DNA of 64,000 nucleotides from Lamellibrachia columna (GCA_963662155.1 OY759274.1:43230886-43294885); one strand, 5' to 3'. Counted from the stretch's first letter, positions 46,547-63,735 are shown. The notes: a model not told the origin generated them from the letters alone. Made by a program: numbers and translations.

Positions 46547-46815
46547 AAGGGAGGCCAAAGGGGGAGACCAAAAGGGGCAAACTCAGTCACCAATTAATTA
46601 GCCACGCTACCATTTAGTTGCGCAACAGTTTACATGGGAAAAAATCTAAAATGTAAGCCAAAGAGGGTCATGAGCCCCCCTGAATACGCCACTGAGTGGA
46701 TGTTGTGTAAATGCACAGTTAGTAAAGTAAACACAACACATGAATTCATCACATCAACAATATATTTTGTGAAAACAATTATCATATCGTGCCGTTTCTT
46801 CAATAGTTCGGACAA

Positions 46816-46967
46816 ACAAATCATGACATCGAATGGCCGGACGCACAAACGTTGCTTCCGGTGCGTATGGTGACGCACAGGCAACGTAAAACAAATCATG
46901 ACATCGAATGGCCGTACGCACAAACGTTGCTTCCGGTGCGTATGGTGACACACAGGCAACGTAAAAC
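46816..46967 (+). repeat. 76 bp tandem duplication
   Basis: caaatcatgacatcgaatgg...gcaacgtaaaa twice, with two substitutions. Confidence 0.95.
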
Positions 46968-47931
46968 AAATCAATAGGACTATAAAATGCTTCCAATTAA
47001 CACTTATTATAAACAAATCTAACGTGATATCGATACATTATATACACACAATGGCAAATCTAGATGCATTGCTATGGTTTACGTACAACTATAATACATA
47101 CATACAAACATACAAACAGTGGGCAGTTTGATTCTTATGTGGTGAACATGGCGACGAACAGAGCCACATTCAATTTAATATTAACGTATATCGTCAGTCA
47201 CTATCCTATTGTGTTCAAATAACCACCATTTCTAGCTTGGCAATCAGTCGTATATGAAGATGGTTTGGTGATCAACTTAGTCCTAATCTTGCTAATAGCT
47301 GACGCGGAATGAGAACGACGCATGTACAGTCCGTTGTTCAAAATCTATTAGGCAAACATAACAGTCTTCGCTGAAACTATACAATGTGAACACATAACGC
47401 ACAACGAACCATCTATATTCAATAACAATTATAATATATTATTCTTAGTGTAACGTGTACGCAATTCGGGCAAGTACATTCTGTCCATGTAATAAAGACG
47501 TTGTCGGTAAGCGTGGCACGCCTATACACAGCGCTGAATTGCTTGATATGTAATCAGATGTGTATTATAAAAGAGGGATTCGTTATATTGTAGTTGATCA
47601 TTATCCAGACACCTTGGAAATGTTCTCCAGCCATTAGTCGCCCGACACGAGCAGACGACAACCGCGATATATTGCACTTTCGGGTGTTAGCGGTGGGTCC
47701 GAAGTTTCTACGAGAAAACGCACAGAGCGAGTTTCCCAGTTCTCGTCAGACGACTTTCATGTCATGCCACCGTCGTGGCGATAATAGGGGCTGGATCGCG
47801 TCCAATGTCGTCTACGTGGCGCCGCGGCGCGTCTGTGCTCGGATTAACGCGTGGAACCAGAAACGCGACCGGCCGCCGGCCAATCAACGGAAAGCACCTA
47901 ACCGCGTGCAGCAGCGAAAACGCAGCGTCGA
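46968..47931. other. Cdx 3' flank / 3' UTR
   Basis: No transposon or other gene seen. The part nearest the stop codon (47640-47931) is GC-rich; open frames there on the plus strand are the complement of the Cdx 3' region. Confidence 0.6.
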
Positions 47932-48257
47932 TCAGCAGTGCACGTGCACGCGCATGTGCATGTCGCACGTCTCCGACTTGATGCGCTCGTCCATGTGGTC
48001 CATGACGCCGTCGGCCATGTCCGTCGTGCTCGGCGTCGTCGGGACGGCCTCGTCTCGCTTCCGCTTCTGTTTGCGTTCCTTCGCCCGTCGGTTCTGGAAC
48101 CAGATCTTCACCTGTCTCTCGGACAGCGCGATGGCACGGGACAGCTCGGCCTTGCGCTGTATCGTGATGTACTTGCTGTACATGTACTCCTTCTCCAGCT
48201 CCACCTTCTGGTACTCGCTGTACACGATGCGGTACTTGTCTTTCGTCCGCGTCTTTC
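47932..48257 (-). CDS. Cdx: Cdx/caudal homeobox protein, last exon (homeodomain and C-terminus)
   Basis: Caudal-type ParaHox transcription factor; acts in the nucleus in posterior and gut patterning in animals. The exon starts after a TGTGCAG acceptor and encodes [55 protein letters not shown], then about 40 residues ending MRVHVHC. KDKYR at the start, YITIxRKAEL and [15 protein letters not shown] identify Cdx rather than other Antp-class genes. The middle of the homeodomain differs from the usual bilaterian form ([17 protein letters not shown] where TDHQRLELEKEFHYSR is common). Entry phase (GA completes a Gly codon) matches the usual Cdx intron just before the homeodomain. The N-terminal exon with the hexapeptide was not found up to 64000. 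Confidence 0.96.
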
Positions 48258-48428
48258 CTGCACAACAATCGAGAGCGTCGTGTTAAGAGATGTTCCAGGG
48301 TTTTTGCAATGTTATACTTGAAGTGGTTTGCAATAAACGTTCGTTGGCTGCATGTTCGATGTCAAATAGGTCTTTACTTCATAATGGGTTTTGAAATAGT
48401 GGTGAGTGCGTGTGGATGGATGAATGGA

Positions 48429-48558
48429 TGGGTGGGTGGGTGGGTGGGTGGTTGGGTGGGTGGGTGGGTGGGTGGGTGGGTGGGTGGGTGGGTGGGTGGG
48501 TGGGTGGGTGGGTGGGTGGGTGGGTGGGTGGGTGGGTGGGTGGGTGGGTGGGTGGGTG
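48429..48558 (+). repeat. (GGGT)n array next to the homeobox exon
   Basis: About 32 GGGT units with one gttg interruption, starting 170 bp upstream (in gene sense) of the Cdx exon. Predicted to form G-quadruplexes on the plus strand, the template strand for Cdx. Confidence 0.97.
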
Positions 48559-48645
48559 GATGGATGGGTGGAAACATATGGATTACGTAAAGTAATTAAC
48601 TTCATGATAACTGACGAACGTGTGTACTTTAATGTGTTTGTGTAG

Positions 48646-48676
<31 letters not shown>

Positions 48677-48786
48677 TGTATGTATGTATGTATGTATGTA
48701 TGTATGTATGTACGTACGTACGTACGTACGTACGTACGTACGTACGTACGTACGTACGTACGTACGTACGTACGTACGTACGTATG
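48646..48786. repeat. (GTAT)n then (GTAC)n microsatellite
   Basis: tatg units change to tacg units at 48710; the second half has about 19 CpG sites. Confidence 0.98.
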
Positions 48787-50828
48787 TGTAGCTCTTATCT
48801 ACTGGAATAGTTTGGTTTGTGCGTGTACATTACAATATAAAGTACGACGTCAATACATTCGTTTCCTTTAGTTCACGTGACTATGCATCGACGGCAAATA
48901 TATAAAATTTAATAAACACATTATTCGAAATGATTGGATCATGGCATTTTATGACTGTTCAAGTAACATATCAGTGTCGTAATAGCCACACTAACAGCGG
49001 ATATTAATAAAAATTTACATGTGCAAAAAACAGCATACTATCACGAACGATTTGCAAGAAAATATATTAATATTTTACATGTATATGACGCGACATACAC
49101 TATTACGAATGACAAGGTGAGGCATTCTTGATACGTCTACATTTCACAGAAATTAAAAGTGCCTCACAAAACGTGTCAGAAACAGGTGGAATTATCAACA
49201 TGTATCAAAGCAGAACACCTTCCATGTAGCCGAAAGCAATTCCTTAACGACCAGCGTGGACAAGTGCCGAGTCATTGTTGCCATGTAAATCGTTCACGTA
49301 TCCCATTTTAATTAGTCCCGTCTGAAACTTTGACTGCACTGGCCGAATCTTTGAACGCGTCGGCACTTTGAGAGAGAACCCCGCCCCCAAAGGTGGCTGG
49401 CGTTGACTACAGATATTATGCCAGATCGCCATCGAAGTTCACTTTGTGGCAGCGCTAATAGCGACTAATTTGCCGTTGTAGAACAGCGTGCCAGGCTGCA
49501 GATGGGATCTTCTTTCGACGGCGCTCTGAGCATTTGACTCGCAGCGCCATCACACGGACTCCTGCGTGTTACGCATTAAAATGTCATTACCGCTGCGCGG
49601 CGCCCCTTGGAAACAGGTGGCGTCCCGCGTGCAATTGTCCTACAGAAACATATCATTTCCGCGGTTGACGGCACTTAAAGTTAACTTTATTAACGTCCGG
49701 GAGCTGTTATTAGCGGCACGGTTTCCCATTAATCAAGTTACGAGTCAACGGATTTATTGTCGAAAAACAATAATTTTAACTGTTTTAATTTGTCATTATC
49801 GCTGCGGTTATTGATTCCCGAAAAGTCGCAATTCATTCATCTTAATCATAAGGCGGTGGGTATTTAAAGCTGACGTCTTGATTTTATTATTGTTTTGCTG
49901 TTTCATGTCGTTAATAGTGATTATTACATGGGTGCGCCCAGATATATGGTTTTCCACTAATCATCGCAATCACGTCTTTATAGAAAGAATAGAGGCATCT
50001 GTACTGGCGAGTTCATTTGCTTTGATTCTGACGCCGCTTTTTCAAAGATTATGTCTGCTAATCATTATAAAAATCGCATCGAAACTCGACTTTTATTTCG
50101 GCGAACGCGCTCGACATCTGGTGTACATGGCGGTAATAAACTAATATAGAACTTACTGGTCGGTGCTTTGAACCCAGCAACGCCTTCCATTTCTACAAAG
50201 AAAGCCATGTTGGATTATAATTTTATCAATAAATCCACGCTTGTCAGTTAAACAACATTATATCATATATGCAATGTCACGACTTTGAAACGTGAATTTA
50301 ATCGAACGCAACAAGTTGATCCTTCATCGTGAATTAACTATGTTAGTAGCCACCCCAACTTAACATTATTTTAAGGAAGACATTAATGACCAAATACATT
50401 TTAGAATAAAAAATGCGACAAGGAATGATAGTTGGGTTTCATAATAACGTACATAGTAAGTATTGACTACATGCATATTAACAATAACATATATTATATG
50501 CAGAACATGAATAACGATAGTTAGTTTAGCCGCGTGTATGTAGAAATTAGCCTCAAACTTCCTGCTGACGGACATACATTTCATGACAAAAATGTGTCGA
50601 TGATAATAGGCAATTTCAAAAAGGCAACCGTTTTCTATCGAATTAAGACGTCCGTGTATGTAGCACAAACGTGACACAAAAATTGCAAATACCGCCCGTT
50701 GAAGCTAACTTTTTTAGTTGCTGCAAGAGTAATCGTAGGCAACTAATTATATTTCTTTAATGCGACACTTAATTGACAACTATGATATTATTCACAGTAA
50801 TAAATACATTATTCGGTTGAGCCTTGCT
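48787..50828. other. Presumed Cdx intron, no exon recognised
   Basis: Contains a less AT-rich island at 49430-49860 with many ATTA and TTTATTG sites. No coding exon with a YPWM-like hexapeptide was found. Confidence 0.5.
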
Positions 50829-51014
<186 letters not shown>

Positions 51015-51109
51015 CTTTTTAGTTGTAATATTTTTATATATCTGATTAGTATTGTGAAAGTGGTGACGTTTTAATGTTATCTGTTTACTGTCGCTGCTCG
51101 TGACGTTCT

Positions 51110-51520
51110 GACGCTCTTTCCCGTCAGTCTACGTTGTCTAATTATACGGGCTAAATCATATCACTTACATTTCACCTGCCGGCCACAACGCCCACCGAGG
51201 CGCTGACTAAAATATTTATAGCTAATTGGCGGCTTCGGCTACAATTAATTGCACCGCACGTGGCAGCGTCGTTAAAGTCGAAATTAATTCATCAGCCGAG
51301 CTCCACGCGCTGTCTTTAATCAGTGTAAACTCGACGGCGCGGAAGGTAGTCCGCCCCATAGATACTGAGTCAAAGTGGCCGCCCCTGACTGAGAGGCACG
51401 TCACAGCGTCACGCCTCGTTACGTTACAGTCACGATCCTGCTGCCGTTCCGGGCAATCAACGGACCTCCCTTGTCGTCTGAGCTCGCTGCATCAACGCGC
51501 ATGCGTGAGAAAACACGCAC
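51110..51520. other. GC-richer island with homeodomain-site clusters
   Basis: Contains gctaattggc, acaattaattgc, gaaattaattc and tctttaatca. No coding potential recognised; possible regulatory DNA. Confidence 0.35.
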
Positions 51521-51682
51521 GAACATAAATTAGATTCGTATTTTATATATGTCTGTCTATAATTATAGTACATTTATTTAAACTTAGACACATTTTATTA
51601 TTATGTGCTAAGTATTACAAATACTGAACAATCGCAATCACGTATATATTTAATTGAGGAAAATGTGTCAGATCTCAGTCGA

Positions 51683-51895
<213 letters not shown>

Positions 51896-52310
51896 CTTCC
51901 CGCTATACATGCCGCGTATTACTAGAGTAATTTACCATTTTCATATTTGCTAAACTCTTCTCTTTGTAATTTAAATATAATTTACAACATATGTATCATT
52001 ACATAAACAATTCTAGTGGCTTTCTTTGTGTTTATATATTAACATTAGTACTGTTCTACACCGTGTGTATAAAGTACAGGAATGAAATGTGAACACATTT
52101 TACTGCGTTTTGATTCGCATATTATGTTTTTAGTGCATTGGGTTTGTTTCGTTTTAAATGTAAGTGTACTCCGTTCATTACTAACGAAATATTTAAAGAT
52201 ATAGCAACCGCGACAATAATATATTGTCGCGACAATAATATATATATATATATATGACATTTTTCTGTTCATAACTTCATAAATCCACCTAAGCCATGCG
52301 TGTCGTAAAT

Positions 52311-52380
52311 GAACACATCGACGAGAGTGTGAACACATCGACGAGAGTGTGAACATATCGACGAGAGTGTGAACACACAT
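52311..52380 (+). repeat. 20 bp tandem repeat (3.5 units)
   Basis: gaacacatcgacgagagtgt units. Confidence 0.95.
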
Positions 52381-53687
52381 CAATTAATTTTCACCACTCG
52401 AACAAAACCGAATGACGTCATTTGAATATGACTCAAACGACCCCCTAGGTCATCAAGTGGAGTAACTCGGGTCATCGAAGTACGTGATCACAATCACGAA
52501 GTCACGAGTTGTGTGGGATATAAGTGACCCCACGAAACTAATAAACTGGTCAGTAATGACACCTCTGATGACGTAGCCAGAGCGCGCTTCATTGGCACTA
52601 AGTCTTATTGACAGCTGTGAATGAGAGAAATGAAATTAGAACGGCGGATTTATTGCGCCTTTTCAATCAGAGCCGGACCTGAACAACCTGTCCCGATTCG
52701 ACGCCAACAAGAAGGTTGCCTGTGACCGTCGAAGGTAGGCTGATCGTCCCTGGTCATTCCAACCTCTCAGACACAGCGCATGAGCAAAATAGCTAAATTT
52801 GTAGTTCGGTGAACCCAAAGATTGTTTGGCGAAAGTCTCGGAGTGAAGACGATCGAAGGGCTTGATTATATTTAAGAATAAGCAATCATTGCGCAATATA
52901 TATCGTAAATGCTAAAAAAATAAAACATACGTATTTAAATAATCATTAAATACGTAACCAATATATTTATAAAAAAATTCTTTTTCTTAAACGTTTACTA
53001 TCAGTGAATGTCGGAAACACGATACTGTAAATAATTTCGTTACTTATAATATATACATATTTAAAAGGGTTGTGTATATAGATACATTTATCATAAAAAT
53101 TAACTGGCATTACTGCAATAATGCAATGCAATCTTACTCAGCATGAATGTTTTTTTTAAATACTACGAAGTATTTAACATAAATATGATAATCTACATTT
53201 ATGTAAGCAATAAAATAGTTTGTTGAAATAAATCGGTGTTTAACACATCAGTTAAAGATATCATTTTCACACGAAGTCATAAGTGCACAACACATCTATA
53301 CAGAGAACGCTATTTGTTGTAAATATATCACCCCGCAAAATGCCTAACAATAGACTGTAAGATTAGCTTAAAGTAAATAACAAATGTGGGTAAAGTAAGT
53401 TTTCCGTTGGTCAATGCTACGTCATAAAAAGGCACTGTATCCGCGGCGATTGTTGCTATTACAAGTCAAAGAGTCAGTTTTATGGTCAAAAGACAAACAG
53501 CGTTCGTCGGGGAGAGCGCTCCAGAGGTTGAACTCCGTGAACTGTAGAAGGATCAATAACTCGACCTCCTAGCGACGTCTAACACGGCAACTCTATCTTG
53601 TTTACGGAGACGCCGAATGAAATCTCTCGCGTCGCACTGAAATATTCATCGTCACGACAAAGGCAATTTTGAGCGCTTCGTGAAACT

Positions 53688-53753
53688 ATTGAAGTGCACG
53701 CGCCGCGGAACACGAATAATATTGAAGTGCACGCGCCGCGGAACACAAATAAT
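53688..53753 (+). repeat. 33 bp tandem duplication
   Basis: attgaagtgcacgcgccgcg plus gaacacgaataat, twice, one substitution. Confidence 0.97.
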
Positions 53754-53828
53754 AAATACCTTTAACTGTGTCGGAGCTCAATCAAGGGGAATACACAATT
53801 ATTTAGTGGCCAACTAATACGTCGCTAT

Positions 53829-54025
53829 ATTTGGGGATTTCGTATGGTTAAAATGCCCAAATTCTTTTAATGTTTTGATCTCAAAGTTAATCTAAATTAA
53901 CAGTGCTATACTTCATGTTTTAATATTTGCTCAATAGTCTATTTGCCTCCAGAAATTGTATAAAACGGGAATTTGACGGACCAATCAATCTCCCGATGAA
54001 TTTTTTTATATCTTTCATCTTCAAA
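53829..54025 (+). repeat. Dispersed repeat E, copy 2
   Basis: Partner of 36600-36795; the best block is agaaattgtataaaacggga followed by atttgacggaccaatcaat. Confidence 0.7.
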
Positions 54026-55245
54026 TAAATGTGTAATAGTGAAGATATGTTTTACTACTACATTATTAACATTTAATAATTAAATTTAATATTATAATAT
54101 CGTGTAAGCCAATATATTGCGTTTATTTTAAATTTAAATAAGCATCCATAGACCCTCTATATAAGCCATGTTACTCTTTAGCATTGCAATATTTTCGACT
54201 AATAATTTTGTACATAAACACACTGTCTATGATCAACAAAATTTTTTATTTTCACATAAACATTCTAACAACAATTTAATGTGGACTGTATCGTATATAT
54301 AAAGTAAACATGGAAATTCGCATAACGTTGGTAATGATTGATTATCATTGTTATGATGTTTAAATAGATCATGCCTTTGTAAATATAATTTTAAATGGAA
54401 AAATAAAATAAGTTTGTGTCTAATTCAACCGTCATTAACATACAAAGAGTGGACCAAACTACTATTCAATGCCAACTCCTAAGTAGCGGCTCAACGCGCG
54501 GCAACATTCGGCGCGACAGCGACATTTATAAAGCAGACGACAGGACACACGCGCGCCTTTGACTAAACCGTCTTTTAGCCCATCACGTGGACTATTATGA
54601 CACGTATAATTTATTCCATTCAGTCTGCAAATGGTTTAGTTGAAACGCCACCATAACCATTAACTGCCATCAGACCATTCTGAAGCGTGCTGACGACTCG
54701 CGCCATCTGTTGGCTGGTAACGCCGCTCCGTGCACATTAGGTAAAGCACACCATATTATTCAAATTATTTTAATTCAATGAAGTTAATTTATGCGACTGC
54801 CTCAAGACTGTCAGCGCGCGTCTTTGAAGAGGTTCCTATCTCATCTTCGCGTGCGCTGCTGGCGAGAAAACAGAATACTCAAGACGATTCGTCTGATGTA
54901 CACGTGTGGCATTACGGGAAGAATTCAATTTCGCGAAGGTGTTGTCGCCATTTCGGTCGCACCTTTTACGTCGACGTTAGTTCTTTATGGCGTCTTAAGT
55001 GTTATGATTGAAGCACAGTGTCCCAGGCAATCCCGCCCGTCGGCTATCTTCAAAGCAGCCTGTATATAAGGAATCCGATTTCCGATAAACGTAACCAAAC
55101 CGGTTCGTTTTGTAGCAGTGTTATTCTCGATCGATTTATTTCCATATAAAATTATGATTCAGGCATATAGGATCCAAGCATTGGCAGATATTGAATGGAA
55201 AACATGTTTTCTTTGAGTACTGCGAATAATATAATAAATAAAAAC

Positions 55246-55263
55246 GTGTACATATACTTTTAA

Positions 55264-55335
<72 letters not shown>

Positions 55336-55351
55336 TTAAAAGTATGTACAC
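55246..55351. repeat. TA-cored hairpin
   Basis: The left arm gtgtacatatacttttaaca...ta and the right arm tagtgttaaaagtatgtaca(c) are inverted copies, differing by one TA, around (TA)n. Confidence 0.93.
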
Positions 55352-55369
55352 ATATATGTATACGTATAT

Positions 55370-58272
<2,903 letters not shown>

Positions 58273-58382
58273 CTAGTCATATATTTGTTTTATTTAATGT
58301 TACCGATGTCACAACAACAGCGAGGGGAGAAGATGGATGTTGGATTTGAATAATGCCTGAGTATAAAATCGAAGTATATATA

Positions 58383-58767
58383 GCATAGTTGTTGATAGCA
58401 ATTATCATTAGGGTGATTAGTGTAGAATTAACTTAGAATGAATTGCTCCCAGCATAAACCGCTGACGGAACATTACAGCTTGATAGCAGCATGATTCTAA
58501 TTCGTTTTCCCAAATTAATTCGTGCGTATGTATCAATCTTAATCAAGGTGACCTTTATAGTCGTTAGTTCCGCTCAGGGAGAGTGTTTTGGTGAACTTAT
58601 ATATCACGAGGGTACGTGTTACGTTACCATGGACAACACAAGGAACTAACGACTGCATGCCGCTATCAAGCTGTAATGTTCCGTCAGCGGGTTATTGTGG
58701 GAGCAATTTAATTCTACACTAATCACCCTAATGATAATTGCTATCTATAACTATGCTATTGTTTTAA

Positions 58768-58834
<67 letters not shown>

Positions 58835-58855
58835 ATGCTTAAAACAATAGCATAG
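58383..58855. repeat. Compound foldback element
   Basis: Arms of about 105 bp (58383-58492 and 58655-58757) are inverted copies. Both contain tagcaattatcattagggtg and cattacagcttgatagc (or complement). An inner pair agtcgttagttcc / ggaactaacgact lies at 58559 and 58642. A second, adjacent hairpin has perfect 19 bp arms (58751-58769 and 58837-58855) around (TA)n. Confidence 0.93.
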
Positions 58856-58875
58856 TGTGTATATATATATATGTA

Positions 58876-58883
58876 TGTATGTA

Positions 58884-58977
<94 letters not shown>

Positions 58978-58994
58978 CGTGCGTGCGCGCGCGC

Positions 58995-59025
<31 letters not shown>

Positions 59026-59030
59026 TGTGT
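58876..59030. repeat. (GT)n/(GTGC)n microsatellite
   Basis: About 43 GT units followed by gtgc and gcgc repeats. Confidence 0.98.
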
Positions 59031-59196
59031 ATATATATAAATATATTTTATTTTGTCTTGCAATTTAGACGTATCTATAAAATCCATATACAATAAATGA
59101 TACAGAATCGTCGACTTATTATAATTTTCAGGAAAATGGGCAGTCGGTTTAATAAAATAAGGGGTATATTTTTTTATATAGAGGCCACATAACCAC

Positions 59197-59619
59197 AATG
59201 CCACCGCAGCGACGACACACCGACCACCCGCACGCACCACCTCGGACCGTGCTACCGCCATGCCACCGCAGCAATGATCGGAGACGACCACCCGCCCGCA
59301 CCACCTCGGACCGTGCTACCGCCATGCCACCGCAGCAATGATCGGAGACGACCATCCGCCCGCACCACCTCGGACCGTGCTACCGCCATGCCACCGCAGC
59401 AATGGTCGGAGACGACCACCCGCACGCACCACCTCGGACCGTGCTACCGCCATGCCACCGCAGCAATGATCGGAGACGACCACCCGCACGCACCACCTCG
59501 GACCGTGCTATCGCCATGCCACCGCAGCAATGGTCGGAGACGACCACCCGCACGCACCACCTCGGACCGTGCTACCGCCATGCCACCGCAGCAATGATCG
59601 GAGACGACCACCCGCACGA
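59197..59619 (+). repeat. 64 bp GC-rich minisatellite (about 6.6 units)
   Basis: ccgccatgccaccgcagcaa, tgatcggagacgaccacccg, cacgcaccacctcggaccgt, gcta; open in several frames as an artefact. Confidence 0.97.
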
Positions 59620-59960
59620 TGCAGCCGCGTCTGCTCGCTAAAACAGAGCGTTTGTTTAGACTCGTGTATTCAGGAAACGAGAAGAAATAAAGTCGGCGGT
59701 GGAGCGTCGGGCCAATGTCACTTTAAATGGCCGCGGCGACAAAAGCAACGATTGTCGGCGTTCTCGTCGAAGCGAGGCGGTCGCTCTGTGGGCGAGAAAC
59801 CGTCGATCGATAGTGCTCGGTCTTTGAAGTCCGGGCCATAAAATCGCGGCGGAGGTCATCAAGTGCAGTCCCGCTGCAAGGGCTGTCAGGGGGGGCACCA
59901 TGCACGAACGAGGCGGGCGGGGTGGTGAATGAAGCTGTTCTGCCAAGTTTTACTGAAGTG
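59620..59960. other. CpG-rich unique island
   Basis: CpG-rich single-copy sequence with ctttaaatggccg, tctttgaag (TCF/LEF-like) and ggccataaaat (Cdx/Hox-like). No coding exon recognised on either strand. Confidence 0.4.
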
Positions 59961-61262
<1,302 letters not shown>

Positions 61263-62428
61263 ATGGACCACGAAGTGGAGGTTCTTTGGTGATTCATTTT
61301 AGCTTTGATATAACATGCCCGTAGCCAGGGCGGTTCAGGGGGTTCACATGAACTTTTTGTGAACCCCTTTTCAAAAAAATTTGAACTTTTTATGTGAACC
61401 CCTTATCGTGAAACCCCTCCTCCTCAAAAGCGTGAACCTCCAATAATATGAAAATAATAATATTATTTTCATAATAATATGAAAATAATAATATTATTTT
61501 CATAGTATTGGTGGGTTCATGCGTTTTATGAGGGGAGGTTCACGCTTTAGAGGGGAGGTATCATGCTTTTGAGAAGATGTTAACATTTTTGAAAAAGTGG
61601 GGGTTCACATTTATGAAAATAATATTATCTTCATATTATTGGGGGGTTCACGCTTTTGAGAAGGAGGGTTCACAATTTTGGAAAACGATGTTCACTTTTA
61701 TGAAAAATACTAAATAATATTGGGGGAGGGGTTCATGCTTTTGAGAAGCGGTTTCGCATTTTTAAAAAAGGGGTTCGCATTTATTAAAACATTATAATAT
61801 TATCTTCATATTAGTGGGGTTCACACTTATCGGGGGGGGGCGGGGGTTTATATCTAATAATATACTATATATTATGCAACTCTCTGATTTGTTTGAAACA
61901 GAATCTTATTGTAACTAATGTGTTACCAAGTCACCTTACGTGTGGTCAGTTGGAAACATCCAGAGGTCAGTAGACAGTGTGCAGACAGTCGGTTAGCCGT
62001 TATTCAAACAACATGAAGACTTGTAAGCAGAAAATTGTATTGTTTCAAAAAATATCTGCTCACTGAAATGCAGAGTTAGCAAGCCAATTACTCTCTTTGT
62101 TGTGGTGTCATACTATATGGCCTCCACGTATTCATAACACACACAAAGCATCAGGCATGGGTTAATTTCAATTGTTGATTTGTTAATTGAATTAACTCAA
62201 GTTAATTAAATTAAATTAATTAACTTTTCCAGAAAGGCAAATTTTATTTCATTTAATTAATTAACCTTCCCCAAAGGTGTTAATTTAATTTTAATTGATA
62301 AATTCCCAATTAACTCTGAATTAAGTGCTCATTTAACGGTTGATTTTACTGGATTGTTCACAGCCATGTAATCCTGGTGATTTCAGAAGGCCTGCAATCA
62401 CTATTCCAGTCACTAATGAGAGATTAGT

Positions 62429-62545
62429 TTCAGGCATGTGGGGTGGGGTGGGCTGATACTTCAGGCATGTGGTGTGGGCTGGTACTTCAGGCATGTGGGG
62501 TGGGCTGGTACTTCAGGCATGTGGGGTGGGCTGGTACTTCAGGCA
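62429..62545 (+). repeat. 26 bp tandem repeat (4 units)
   Basis: ttcaggcatgtggggtgggc plus tggtac. Confidence 0.95.
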
Positions 62546-63171
62546 CCTGTGAAACAGCTTTTACAACTTTCTAAATCATATGCCCTATGAAGAAATGTCT
62601 TGGCATGTACATATTGTATGAGCAAATCTCTTTCCAATAAAGTTACAAAACACATTTTTGTTAGAAGTCTTGTGTTTTTAGAACTGTCTTAAAAGTGTAA
62701 ACATTTCTACCAACATATGATTTAATAGTTAATTGAATAAAATTAACTGTTAATTTAATTGAGAAATAATTTAATTTAATTGACCTAAGAAATGTCTGAG
62801 GTTAATTTGATTTAATTAATTAACTTTTTAAGTTAATTACAAAGTATAGTGCAGGCAAAGGTGTGTGTATACAGCAAGACATGAAACCAGTATTTTGTAC
62901 TGCTAGCTTTCTTTACTTGATACTGGTCTAAACTTGCACAATGATATGTTGCTTATTCACAGCTCAGGTAGCATTATGTGCCACTCAATCTCCCTCTTAC
63001 TCTGCATAAAGGCTTGCATAATTTCTGGGAATGATCACACTCGATCTTGACATTTGACTGCACTTATCTGACATCAATTTAGACATGTGACTGTGCTTTT
63101 CATAATTCACAATATTCGTGAAATATTTTGTTTAATTTAATCATTTTTGTTTAATATATAATTCACACAGG

Positions 63172-63355
<184 letters not shown>

Positions 63356-63735
63356 AATCGCTGTTTTACTTTGTCTTATTTTATTAAACAACTTAATATG
63401 TATAGACAATGCTTTGTGCACAGTACTTGTGGCACCATCTGTGTTGGATAAATATGACCCCCCCATGTGAACTTGTAACGCCCCCTGGAGTTTGTTTGGG
63501 AAAATATGTGGCGTCCTCCTGGAGTCGATTAAGAAAATATCTCCCTACATGAACTTGTGGCGCCCCTGTAGTCCGTATTTGGAAAAAATTACCCCCCTTG
63601 TGAAAAGCTATCTACGGGCCTGATATAATCATCATACAAACTGCTAAATTATTTTTTTTACCGGATCGGGTAAAAATTCGGCAAACAAAGGCAATATTTG
63701 TCCGGCTCTCATCGCACAATGTATTCAAACCTTCG

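Larger units (their letters stand above)
52381..55245. other. Stretch without recognised gene
   Basis: AT-rich, with CpG-containing islands at 53400-53760 and 54490-55070. It holds repeat E copy 2 and a 33 bp tandem duplication. Open frames at 54778-55069 have no recognisable domain. Confidence 0.5.

Noticed and set aside
47594..48286. 230-codon plus-strand open frame
   Set aside because: It is antisense to the Cdx homeobox exon and its UTR; GC-rich sequence lacks stops by chance.
54778..55069. Possible Cdx N-terminal exon
   Set aside because: No hexapeptide (YPWM-like) or Cdx-type Tyr/Pro-rich sequence, and the strand is wrong for Cdx.
59149..59841. Open frames around the 64 bp repeat
   Set aside because: Product of the tandem repeat; no domain, and different frames are equally open.
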